The notes under the pieces: model-generated | What the model was told of the DNA's origin: nothing | Databases searched by the model: none | Seen by the model: the letters and a program-made list of their open reading frames with translations, nothing else | NCBI GenBank assembly: GCA_021788795.1 | Contig: JAJYKG010000068.1 | Coordinates: 2,498 to 9,565 of the forward strand | Length of the DNA: 7,068 nt | Direction: 5' to 3' | DNA from: Thermoplasmata archaeon | Lineage (GTDB): Archaea > Thermoplasmatota > Thermoplasmata > RBG-16-68-12 | Shown: one piece after another, positions 1 to 4,810 of the stretch | How positions within the stretch are numbered: position 1 is the stretch's first letter | Layout of the letters: every line of letters starts with the position of its first letter | Made by a program: the position numbers and the translations under genes

Positions 1-413
1 CCGTCGACCTCGAGGGCGTACCGCAGGAAGCCGGCGCCGCGGCTCGTGCTGAGCGCGGCCTCGTTGAGCGCGGGCGGCAGCCGCCGCCCGTCCATCCGGA
101 CCTCCAGGCGCAGCCGCTCCTCGATCCAGTGCCGGCCCTCCAGCAGGGCCTCGACCGCCCAGGCCGTCTGCTCGGGCGGGACCTCCGCCAGGAAGCCGTG
201 GCCCACGGTCAGCACCGCGGTCTGCGAGCCCACGCGGCGCAGAGCGTGCAGGAGGAAACGGTCGTCCCCGAGGACGACGAGGGCGTCCGGCGGGGGCGAA
301 CCGAGGTCCGCGGACAGGGAGACCTCCGGGAACCGCTCGCGGACCGTGCGCATGGCCTCCGCGGCGTACCGACGGGTGACCGCGTCCTTGGACGCGAGGA
401 GGGCGATTCGCAT
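1..413 (-). CDS. nadK: NAD kinase (ATP-NAD kinase family), N-terminal part, cut by window edge
   Basis: The product should phosphorylate NAD to NADP in the cytoplasm. The ATG at 411-413 opens a frame that runs off the left edge, giving 137 complete codons. Seen: an N-terminal Rossmann strand (MRIALLASKD), then the DALVVLG strand leading into GDDRFLLHALRR (residues 49-60), which sits where the family has GGDGTxLxAxR. Next comes HGFLAEVPPEQ (72-82), matching the family GFLxEV stretch, then WAVEALLEG, then LRLEVRMDGRRLPPALNEA (101-119) with the conserved Asn-Glu pair that contacts NAD. The family identity rests on this ordered set. The GGDGT and NxGxLGF loops are degenerate, so activity is less certain than family. 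A TTAA-containing stretch at 441-444 lies about 28 bases before the ATG and could be a weak TATA box for a near-leaderless transcript; no Shine-Dalgarno is visible. The stop of the PadR-like gene lies 58 bases upstream on the same strand. Confidence 0.8.
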   Translation of the reverse strand, partial: MRIALLASKDAVTRRYAAEAMRTVRERFPEVSLSADLGSPPPDALVVLGDDRFLLHALRRVGSQTAVLTVGHGFLAEVPPEQTAWAVEALLEGRHWIEERLRLEVRMDGRRLPPALNEAALSTSRGAGFLRYALEVD

Positions 414-471
414 GCCCGTGCAGGGAGGCGGGAGGCCGGCTTAACCCTTGTTGCCGCACCATGGCCGGGCG

Positions 472-1362
472 TCAGGTCTCCGCCTGGCGCTTCTTCCCCC
501 AGGCCACGAGGAGGTGGAAGGACAGTTCCGGGACCGATTCCACCTCGACATGGTGGAAGCGCTCCTCCAGCACCGCGGTGACCTTCTCCAGCGGAACCTC
601 GGTCACGCGCCCGCCGCTGCGCCGCACGCGGACGCCTTCGATGAACGCCCCTACCTCGAACGCCCGGTTGGGGTCGCGGGCGAGGAGCGCGTCCGGGAGG
701 ATGATGGCGAGCAGCCCGGGCGAACGGATGATGCGGGTGGCCTCCTCGATCGGGCGGGTCCACTGCCGCGGTCGCGGGACCCAGACCAGGACCGACTGGT
801 CGACGTAGTTGTCCCGGAGCGGGACGTACGACTCGCCGCCGTCGAGGAGGGTGAGCCGCGGTTCGCCGATCTCGAAGGTGCCTTGGGGCCGCACGAGGAA
901 AATGTCCCCCTGGACCACGTCGAAGAGCTGGGAAAGGAACCACCGGAAGTTGATCTCGCTCAGGTAGCCCGGCGGCACGACGAGCGCGGTGCGGCCGTGG
1001 AGCTTCGCGTGGGGGATGAACTTCCCGAGCAGGTCGAGGGCCCGCTGCATCGTCGTGCGGTCTGAGGCCAAGTACTCTAGGTACGCGAGTCGGACCGTCG
1101 CGATGGCGTCGAACAGGACGTCGTCCAGAAAGTCGCGGCCCTTCGCGGTGATCGCGTACTCGTGCCGCTTGGGACCGCGCTCGCCCGGCGTCTCGTTCGC
1201 CACGACGAGCCCGTCCGTCTCCATGCGCTTGAGCACCGGGTAGAGGTGGTTCAACCGGATCTCCTGGCCTGCGTCGGCGAGGGCGCGGTGAATCTGGTAG
1301 CCGTAGGTGGCGCCCTGCTGGATGGAGCGTAGGATGGCGGTGCTGAGGTCGGACCGGGGCAC
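472..1362 (-). CDS. PadR-family winged-helix regulator fused to a methyltransferase-like domain
   Basis: Probable transcription factor of 296 residues. Residues 1-80 form a PadR winged helix: STAILRSIQQGATYGYQIHRAL, then LNHLYPVLKRMETDGLV (recognition helix), then a wing around GPKRHEYAITAKG. PadR proteins usually follow this with a short helical dimerisation domain. Here about 190 residues follow that look like a Rossmann methyltransferase: a strand RTALVVPPG (124-132) where a GxGxG loop would sit, a strand DQSVLVWV (188-195), a helix-strand IEEATRIIRSPGLLAIILPD (205-224), and a closing strand pair FHHVEVESVPELSFHLLVAWGKK (269-291) like the end of class I methyltransferases. No GxGxG SAM motif is seen, so it may be a ligand sensor and not an enzyme (inference). 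The start is GTG at 1360-1362, chosen because GGAGG (1369-1373) lies 5 bases upstream. A perfect dyad overlaps this start region and suggests autoregulation. Confidence 0.85.
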   Translation of the reverse strand: MPRSDLSTAILRSIQQGATYGYQIHRALADAGQEIRLNHLYPVLKRMETDGLVVANETPGERGPKRHEYAITAKGRDFLDDVLFDAIATVRLAYLEYLASDRTTMQRALDLLGKFIPHAKLHGRTALVVPPGYLSEINFRWFLSQLFDVVQGDIFLVRPQGTFEIGEPRLTLLDGGESYVPLRDNYVDQSVLVWVPRPRQWTRPIEEATRIIRSPGLLAIILPDALLARDPNRAFEVGAFIEGVRVRRSGGRVTEVPLEKVTAVLEERFHHVEVESVPELSFHLLVAWGKKRQAET

Positions 1363-1385
1363 CTAGGTCCTCCGTGTGGACCTAG
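1363..1385 (-). promoter_or_regulatory. Perfect inverted repeat at the PadR-like gene start (likely operator)
   Basis: CTAGGTCC (1363-1370) and GGACCTAG (1378-1385) are perfect 8-base arms around a 7-base spacer. The dyad begins one base upstream of the GTG start and covers the Shine-Dalgarno GGAGG (1369-1373). It also overlaps a TATA-like TGTATCTA (minus strand, 1383-1390). As DNA it is a natural binding site for a winged-helix dimer, which would give autorepression. As RNA the same arms could pair and partly hide the ribosome binding site. Symmetry and position are seen; function is inferred. Confidence 0.6.
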
Positions 1386-1423
1386 ATACACCCCTCCGGG
1401 ACATGAACCTTGCCGTCCGCGGC

Positions 1424-1570
1424 TCAGTCGTGCTGGGGATCCATGTAGCGGTACACCATGCGGCCGCAGCGCGGGCACGGGCTCGAGATCCACCGCGGCT
1501 CCGCCTCCCACGCGTGGCCGCAGTACGGGCAGTCGACGATGACCTCGGACGGCGGGGATGGCTCGGGCAT
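1424..1570 (-). CDS. Small zinc-ribbon protein, 48 residues
   Basis: Short acidic-to-neutral protein with two CxxC knuckles: CPYC at residues 14-17 and CPRC at 32-35, separated by 14 residues, followed by GRMVYRY and a polar tail. This is a rubredoxin/zinc-ribbon type metal site that most likely binds one zinc. It starts at the ATG 1568-1570, the first start codon downstream of the mobA stop in this frame. It lies 32 bases after mobA on the same strand, so it is probably the last gene of the fdhD-mobA unit. No clear Shine-Dalgarno precedes it. The paired CxxC motifs inside an otherwise GC-saturated frame and the conserved-looking spacing argue that it is real. Function is unknown: a role in nucleic-acid or protein binding, or in handling molybdenum enzymes, is only suggested by location. 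Confidence 0.7.
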   Translation of the reverse strand: MPEPSPPSEVIVDCPYCGHAWEAEPRWISSPCPRCGRMVYRYMDPQHD

Positions 1571-1602
1571 GGGAACACGGGGAGGGTAGGGCGGCGGCCC
1601 GG

Positions 1603-2229
1603 CTAGTACCTGCGCCGCCCGGCGGCCACCGCGACGCCGGGGCGCGCGAGTCGTTCGGCGGGCTCCAGGTCCTCCTTTCGGTTGACGTCCACGAAGGAGA
1701 CGAGGGCCGAATCCGCGGCCCGCAAGGCCTCGCCCTCGAGGAAGACCGCGTCCAGGCGGTCCACGAGGGCGGAGGGGGAGCCGATTCCGGCACCGCCCAG
1801 CGCCTGCAGCGCAGCCTCGCGGCGGTACACCGCGCGGACCGGGTCCATCGCCTGGTGCCACGGCACAGCCGCCTCGTGGTCTCCGAGGAGGGCCAAGAGG
1901 GCGTCGTAGAGGGACGGACGCAGGAGGGGAGCGTCGCAGGGAGCCACCAGCACGACCTCGCCCTGCGCCGCAGCGAGGCCCCGCCCGAGTCCCTCAATGG
2001 GGCCGCGGTCCGCCACGGCGTCCCGGACGAGGTGGGCTCCGGGCACTGCCTCTTGGAACGCTCGTACCGCGTCCGCGGCGCGGATGGACAAGAGGATCTC
2101 GTCGCATCGGGAGCGGAGGGTGTCCGCGACCCACTGAACCATCGGCCGCCCATCGAACGGGACCAGGGATTTCGGCTCCCCGAAGCGGCTGGAGGACCCG
2201 CCCGCGAGGATGAGCCCGGTGCGCGTCAC
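1603..2229 (-). CDS. mobA: Molybdenum cofactor guanylyltransferase (MobA)
   Basis: Transfers GMP from GTP to molybdopterin to make the guanine dinucleotide cofactor used by enzymes of the DMSO-reductase type such as formate dehydrogenase. The 208-residue length is normal for MobA. The nucleotide-binding signature LILAGGSSSRFGEPK (residues 6-20) contains the glycine-rich loop and Lys20. DRGPIEGLGRGL (74-85) is the guanine/ribose region. VLVAPCDAPLL (93-103) carries the metal-binding Asp99, in a slightly altered form of the usual CDMP. FVDVNRKEDL (179-188) is the C-terminal N-x-N-x-x-E-D-L type motif, with Asp-Val-Asn in place of Asn-x-Asn. The GTG start at 2227-2229 overlaps the fdhD stop as GTGA, which indicates translational coupling to fdhD. 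A nucleotidyltransferase for another sugar nucleotide is the main alternative, but the fdhD neighbour supports MobA. Confidence 0.9.
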   Translation of the reverse strand: MTRTGLILAGGSSSRFGEPKSLVPFDGRPMVQWVADTLRSRCDEILLSIRAADAVRAFQEAVPGAHLVRDAVADRGPIEGLGRGLAAAQGEVVLVAPCDAPLLRPSLYDALLALLGDHEAAVPWHQAMDPVRAVYRREAALQALGGAGIGSPSALVDRLDAVFLEGEALRAADSALVSFVDVNRKEDLEPAERLARPGVAVAAGRRRY

Positions 2230-3128
2230 GACCTCGACCTCGCCAGCGCCCGGTGCGCGACACGGCCCTCGTCCGCGTAGACGTTGAACCCTCCAAAGCG
2301 GGCGAAGCCCACGAGGGTCATCCCGTACTCGCGCGCCGTGTCGACCGCGAGGCTCGACGGAGCCCCCACAGCCACGACCATCGGGAACCCGGCCACCGCG
2401 GCCTTCTGGAGGATCTCGAAGCTGGCGCGGCCGCTGACCGCGAGAATCTCGTCGGAGAGAGGGACCTGGTCGGCCAAGAGCCGTTCGCCCACGATTTTGT
2501 CTACGGCGTTATGACGGCCGACGTCCTCGCGCACCGCGAGGAGGCGGCCCGCGGCGTCGAAGCGGCCCGCGGCATGCAGGCCGCCCGTGACCGTGAACAG
2601 GGCTTGCCCTTCCCGGAGACGGTCCGGGAGCTGCGCCAGGACCCCCGCGTCCACCCGAGGCCGTCCGGGGGCAGGCGGGTGGCGCACGCGCACGCGAATG
2701 GCGTCCAGGGAGGCCTTGCCGCAGACCCCACACGAGGACGTCGTGTAGAAGTTCCGAGCGAACCTCGAGGGATCGAAAGGCGTGCCGCGCCGCAGGATCA
2801 CATCCACCACGTTCTCCGGGCTCCCGCGGACGTGGGACCGCGCGTACTCGACGGACGCGAGATCCTCCGATCCGCGGAGGAGGCCCTCCGTGAAGAGGAA
2901 GCCGGCCGCCAGCTCGAAGTCGTGGCCCGGGGTCCGCATCGTCACGGAGAGGCTGCGGGGGGCGGCGCCGCGTTCCTCCGCGCGGCCCACACGAATCTCG
3001 AGCGGCTCCTCGACCGCGAGGTCGTCGTCGACCTCCGCCACCCGATCGTCCCGCGCGCGCCGCACGCGCACACGCCGCGTCTCGGTCTCGCCGATGGCTT
3101 GGGCTCCTCGCTCCCCCTCGCCGGCCAC
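2226..3128 (-). CDS. fdhD: Formate dehydrogenase accessory sulfurtransferase FdhD
   Basis: FdhD takes sulfur from a cysteine desulfurase and delivers it to the bis-MGD cofactor, which is required for formate dehydrogenase activity. This 300-residue protein has the family landmarks in order: VEEPLEIRV (39-47), MRTPGHDFELAAGFLFTEGL (64-83), the catalytic loop SCGVCGK with Cys133 and Cys136, TGGLHAAG (181-188), REDVGRHNAVDKIVG (200-214), VSGRASFEILQKA (231-243), and FGGFNVYA near the C terminus. The GTG start at 3126-3128 is the most upstream start possible, because an in-frame TGA lies 18 bases before it. About 30 residues precede the conserved core, and no strong Shine-Dalgarno is visible, so a slightly later start is possible. 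It heads the fdhD-mobA-zinc-ribbon unit. No formate dehydrogenase subunit lies in this window. Confidence 0.95.
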   Translation of the reverse strand: MAGEGERGAQAIGETETRRVRVRRARDDRVAEVDDDLAVEEPLEIRVGRAEERGAAPRSLSVTMRTPGHDFELAAGFLFTEGLLRGSEDLASVEYARSHVRGSPENVVDVILRRGTPFDPSRFARNFYTTSSCGVCGKASLDAIRVRVRHPPAPGRPRVDAGVLAQLPDRLREGQALFTVTGGLHAAGRFDAAGRLLAVREDVGRHNAVDKIVGERLLADQVPLSDEILAVSGRASFEILQKAAVAGFPMVVAVGAPSSLAVDTAREYGMTLVGFARFGGFNVYADEGRVAHRALARSRS

Positions 3129-3220
3129 GGCGGGAGAAGACGCCGCTCACCTATGCGCTTTTCGTGCGGTCCGTGTCCGTTCCTGCCGTTCAGCGGCGCT
3201 CCGCCCTCCTTACCATACAT

Positions 3221-3230
3221 TCTTATAGCA
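3221..3230 (-). promoter_or_regulatory. TATA-like box, probable fdhD promoter
   Basis: The minus strand reads TGCTATAAGA here, one of the few AT-rich stretches in this GC-rich divergent intergenic region (3129-3334). A start of transcription about 25 bases downstream, near 3198, would give fdhD a leader of about 70 bases. The same AT-rich patch reads TTATAG on the plus strand and could also serve the SSB gene. Position and composition are seen; promoter function is inferred. Confidence 0.5.
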
Positions 3231-3276
3231 GCGTCCGGTAGTTGCGACCCAGCCCACATCGTCTGATCTCGCGCGG

Positions 3277-3288
3277 AAGGAATTTTTC
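3277..3288 (+). promoter_or_regulatory. Candidate promoter element for the SSB gene
   Basis: A purine-rich stretch running directly into AATTTTTC lies about 50 bases before the SSB ATG, in the order of an archaeal BRE followed by a TATA box. Transcription would start near 3310 and give a leader of about 25 bases. The T-run is not a classical TATA sequence, so this is a weak call. Confidence 0.35.
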
Positions 3289-3334
3289 CCTACGCCTTGC
3301 GACTCAAGGCTGTTGTGTCGGCAGAAGTGAGAAC

Positions 3335-3826
3335 ATGGACAAGGTATTGACGAAGGTCAAAGACCTGACCCCGGAGTCCAAGCAAGTGAATGTCTTGGCG
3401 AAGGTCGTCGGGTTGAGTGAAGAGAGAGAAATCACCTCCCGCTTTGGCGAGGCGCGCAAGTTGGTCGAGGCCACGGTCGGCGACGAGACCGGCACGGTCC
3501 TCCTGACCCTGTGGAACGACCAGATCGGCCACGTCGCGAAGGACGAGACGTTCCTGGTCGACAACGGCTACGTGAGCCTCGTGCGGGGCCACATCCGCCT
3601 GAACGTCGGGAAGTACGGCAGCTTCGCGAAGGCCGAGACGCCCATCGAGACCGTGAACACGGCCCTCGATGTGAGCGCGGTCGAGTACGAGCGCGAGCCG
3701 CGGTACCGCAGTGGCGGCTACGGCGGCCGGCGCGAGGGCGGGAGCCGCCAGTTCGAGTTCGGGACGGGCGGAGGCAACCGCGGCGGGAACCGGGAGCACC
3801 GGGACCGCGGTCGCCGCCGATTCTGA
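3335..3826 (+). CDS. ssb: Sulfolobus-type single-stranded DNA-binding protein (OB fold, Gly/Arg tail)
   Basis: Binds single-stranded DNA in replication and repair. The 163-residue protein begins with an OB fold (residues 7-105): DLTPESKQVNVLAKVV, a basic loop, VEATVGDETGTVLLTLWNDQ (44-63), FLVDNGYVSLVRGHIRLNVG (73-92), KYGSFAKAE. This closely follows the Sulfolobus SSB pattern as recalled (VGDETGRVKLTLW, then a later aromatic, then LNAG). Trp60 and Tyr79 occupy DNA-stacking positions; Val83 stands where Sulfolobus has a Phe. From about residue 122 the tail is a flexible Gly/Arg-rich segment (RSGGYGGRREGG, GGGNRGGNREHR) ending in RGRRRF. The Sulfolobus tail is acidic at its end; this one is basic. 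The ATG at 3335 is chosen because the OB fold starts right after it; an open extension upstream to 3242 lacks similarity. A strong terminator follows the stop. Confidence 0.88.
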   Translation: MDKVLTKVKDLTPESKQVNVLAKVVGLSEEREITSRFGEARKLVEATVGDETGTVLLTLWNDQIGHVAKDETFLVDNGYVSLVRGHIRLNVGKYGSFAKAETPIETVNTALDVSAVEYEREPRYRSGGYGGRREGGSRQFEFGTGGGNRGGNREHRDRGRRRF

Positions 3827-3851
3827 ACGAACCTGCTTTCCCCTTTCCTCT

Positions 3852-3886
3852 CGAGTCCGGTCCGTCGGGACCGGACTCGTTTCGTT
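3852..3886 (+). terminator. Hairpin plus T-rich tract after the SSB gene
   Basis: CGAGTCCGGTCC (3852-3863) pairs perfectly with GGACCGGACTCG (3868-3879): a 12-bp stem with a 4-base loop, followed by TTTCGTTTT. This is a factor-independent style terminator on the plus strand, 25 bases after the SSB stop. Read from the other strand the hairpin is followed by purines, so it mainly serves the SSB transcript. It also insulates SSB from the converging small gene. Confidence 0.75.
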
Positions 3887-3974
3887 TTCGAGCCCACCCT
3901 GAGAAGAGAGCCTCGAGGCCCCGGCCTGTGAAGGGGATCCTGCGAACGGAATGCGGATCGGGAACGGGACGGAA

Positions 3975-4211
3975 TCAGCGCCGCCGAGGCGGCCGGCGAT
4001 CGCGGCGGTCCTCGCGCTCCGGCTGCTGGTAGATCCGCTCGGGCTGCCAGACCGTGAGGCGGCCGTTGTAGTACGCGCGCGCGTTCTCCTCGCTGACCTC
4101 GACGTGGAGCACGTCGAGCTTGGACTTCATGTAGTTCCGGAACTTCACGCGCTTCGCGTCGTTCTCCTCGTTCCACATCCGGGTGAACTGCGCATCCTTC
4201 TCTTCGACCAT
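3975..4211 (-). CDS. Small charged protein of unknown function, 78 residues
   Basis: I do not recognise this protein. It has an acidic/amphipathic helical N half (VEEKDAQFTRMWNEENDAKR, then VKFRNYMKSKLDVLHVEVSE), a compact segment NARAYYNGRLTVWQPERIY (residues 43-61), and a strongly basic C-terminal end (residues 66-78, mostly Arg/Asp/Pro). There is no signal peptide or membrane segment. The ATG at 4209-4211 is preferred over a GTG nine bases upstream, because GGTGA lies five bases before the ATG. Its even amino-acid makeup, with many Lys, Asn, Met and Tyr, is unlike the Arg/Ala/Pro-rich shadow frames here, which supports a real gene. It converges on the SSB gene, and its presumed leader contains a stem-loop. 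The basic tail suggests nucleic-acid or ribosome contact (inference only). Confidence 0.72.
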   Translation of the reverse strand: MVEEKDAQFTRMWNEENDAKRVKFRNYMKSKLDVLHVEVSEENARAYYNGRLTVWQPERIYQQPEREDRRDRRPPRRR

Positions 4212-4237
4212 GGTCGTCACCGCCTCAACGCTGCCGG

Positions 4238-4276
4238 GAACACGGTTCGCGTCCGGAGACGGGCCGACCGTGGTTC
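4238..4276 (-). other. Stem-loop in the leader of the 78-residue gene
   Basis: Bases 4238-4246 pair with 4267-4276 (9 pairs, one bulged base at 4272). Inside the loop a second hairpin forms: CGTC (4250-4253) with GACG (4258-4261) around a CGGA tetraloop. The structure ends 26 bases before the downstream ATG. It could be a structured leader or the end of the upstream Rieske-like transcript; no T-run follows it. In GC-rich DNA such pairing can arise by chance. Confidence 0.35.
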
Positions 4277-4318
4277 ACAGGGACCTGAGGACTCCCCGAG
4301 CGAGCGGGACGTGGCTCA

Positions 4319-4327
4319 TAAGGGTTT
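4319..4327 (-). promoter_or_regulatory. AAACCCTTA element, possible promoter of the 78-residue gene
   Basis: The minus-strand 9-mer AAACCCTTA occurs here and again at 4712-4720, each upstream of a minus-strand gene. At the second site it lies about 28 bases before the ATG, the spacing expected of a promoter element in a near-leaderless archaeal transcript. Here it would give a leader of roughly 85 bases that contains the stem-loop at 4238-4276. Only two copies are visible, so the call is weak. Confidence 0.35.
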
Positions 4328-4363
4328 CCCCGGGATTCGCCGAGGCGGCGCGAGGGCGGGTGC

Positions 4364-4684
4364 TCAGTACGTGAACGTGAGGACGAGGTCGTCCCCCGCG
4401 GTCGTGATCTCGTAGACCGTCAGGGGGAACTTCGCGGGGGCGTCGACCGGCTGCCCCGTCATGAGGTCCCACGCGCCCTTGCAGGACGGGCAGATGAGGA
4501 CCATGCGCTCCTTGTCCACGGACCCGTCCGCCAGGTTGGCCCACTGGTACGTGCACGCCGCGTCCAGGCCGTAGAAGGCGCCGCCGACGTTGGCCACGGC
4601 GATATCGTAGCCCATGATTTCGAAGTGCCGGACCGCCCCCTCCGGAACCTCGGCGGTCTTGCACAGGACGACATCCGTGCGCAT
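4364..4684 (-). CDS. Rieske-fold (NirD/BphF-like) protein with altered cluster ligands
   Basis: A 106-residue protein with the layout of small Rieske-type ferredoxins: DVVLCKTAEVPEGAVRHFEI at the N terminus, YDIAVANVGGAFYGLDAACTY (26-46), then ICPSCKGAWDLMTGQPVDAP (64-83), then FPLTVYEITTAGDDLVLTFTY. The fold signature CPxxGxxFDLxTGxP is clear. The [2Fe-2S] ligands of a Rieske centre are C-x-H and C-x2-H. Here they read Cys44-x-Tyr46 and Cys65-x2-Cys68, so both histidines are gone. It may bind a different cluster or a zinc ion, or have lost the cofactor, as happens in NirD subunits of nitrite reductase. A further Cys at residue 8 could help. The ATG at 4682-4684 follows GGGAG by six bases. 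The frame stays open far upstream against the stomatin gene, but that extension is an antisense shadow. The true partner is not in view. Confidence 0.8.
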   Translation of the reverse strand: MRTDVVLCKTAEVPEGAVRHFEIMGYDIAVANVGGAFYGLDAACTYQWANLADGSVDKERMVLICPSCKGAWDLMTGQPVDAPAKFPLTVYEITTAGDDLVLTFTY

Positions 4685-4699
4685 GGCGGCTCCCGAACC

Positions 4700-4725
4700 C
4701 CGGGCATCCCTTAAGGGTTTGCCGG
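4700..4725. promoter_or_regulatory. Palindrome CCCTTAAGGG within an imperfect dyad, Rieske-like gene promoter
   Basis: A perfect 10-base palindrome (4708-4717) is extended outward by CCGG arms at 4700-4703 and 4722-4725, giving 10 matched pairs of 13. Its TTAA centre is about 28 bases upstream of the Rieske-like ATG, where a TATA box would sit for a near-leaderless transcript. It is therefore either the promoter core itself or an operator over it. It lies in the 126-base divergent region shared with the stomatin gene. Confidence 0.45.
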
Positions 4726-4760
4726 CGGCCGCGGCATGCCGGCGGCTTTCCTGCGAAGGT

Positions 4761-4769
4761 GTGTATAGC
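4761..4769 (+). promoter_or_regulatory. TATA-like box, stomatin-NfeD promoter
   Basis: GTGTATAGC is the main AT-rich site in the region before the stomatin gene. Transcription starting about 25 bases later, near 4790, leaves a short leader that holds the purine-rich ribosome binding stretch GAGGAAGGGG just before the ATG at 4811. Confidence 0.5.
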
Positions 4770-4810
4770 ACGATGGATGTCAGGGGGCGAAAGAGAGGAA
4801 GGGGAAGGCC

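Noticed and set aside
1558..2280. Plus-strand open frame of 240 codons across mobA
   Set aside because: No motif or ribosome binding site, and it is antisense to a clear mobA.
2865..2883. GC-rich inverted repeat (CCTCCG / CGGAGG) as a regulatory hairpin
   Set aside because: It lies inside the fdhD coding region and is the kind of short dyad expected by chance in GC-rich codons.
2253..3266. Plus-strand open frame of 337 codons across fdhD
   Set aside because: Composition is Arg/Ala/His-rich without recognisable motifs, and it lies wholly opposite fdhD, whose motifs are unmistakable.
3242..3334. N-terminal extension of the SSB protein
   Set aside because: The frame is open, but the residues are unlike any SSB, the region carries promoter-like sequence, and the OB fold begins just after the ATG at 3335.
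4275..4319. A 14-codon open frame on the minus strand ending in the leader stem-loop, as a possible leader peptide
   Set aside because: Its ATG overlaps the presumed promoter element, so it may not be transcribed, and there is no ribosome binding site or run of regulatory codons.
4721..4745. Direct repeat GCCGGCGG spaced by 17 bases as an operator pair
   Set aside because: The unit is only eight bases of pure G/C and is common in this sequence; position alone does not support a site.
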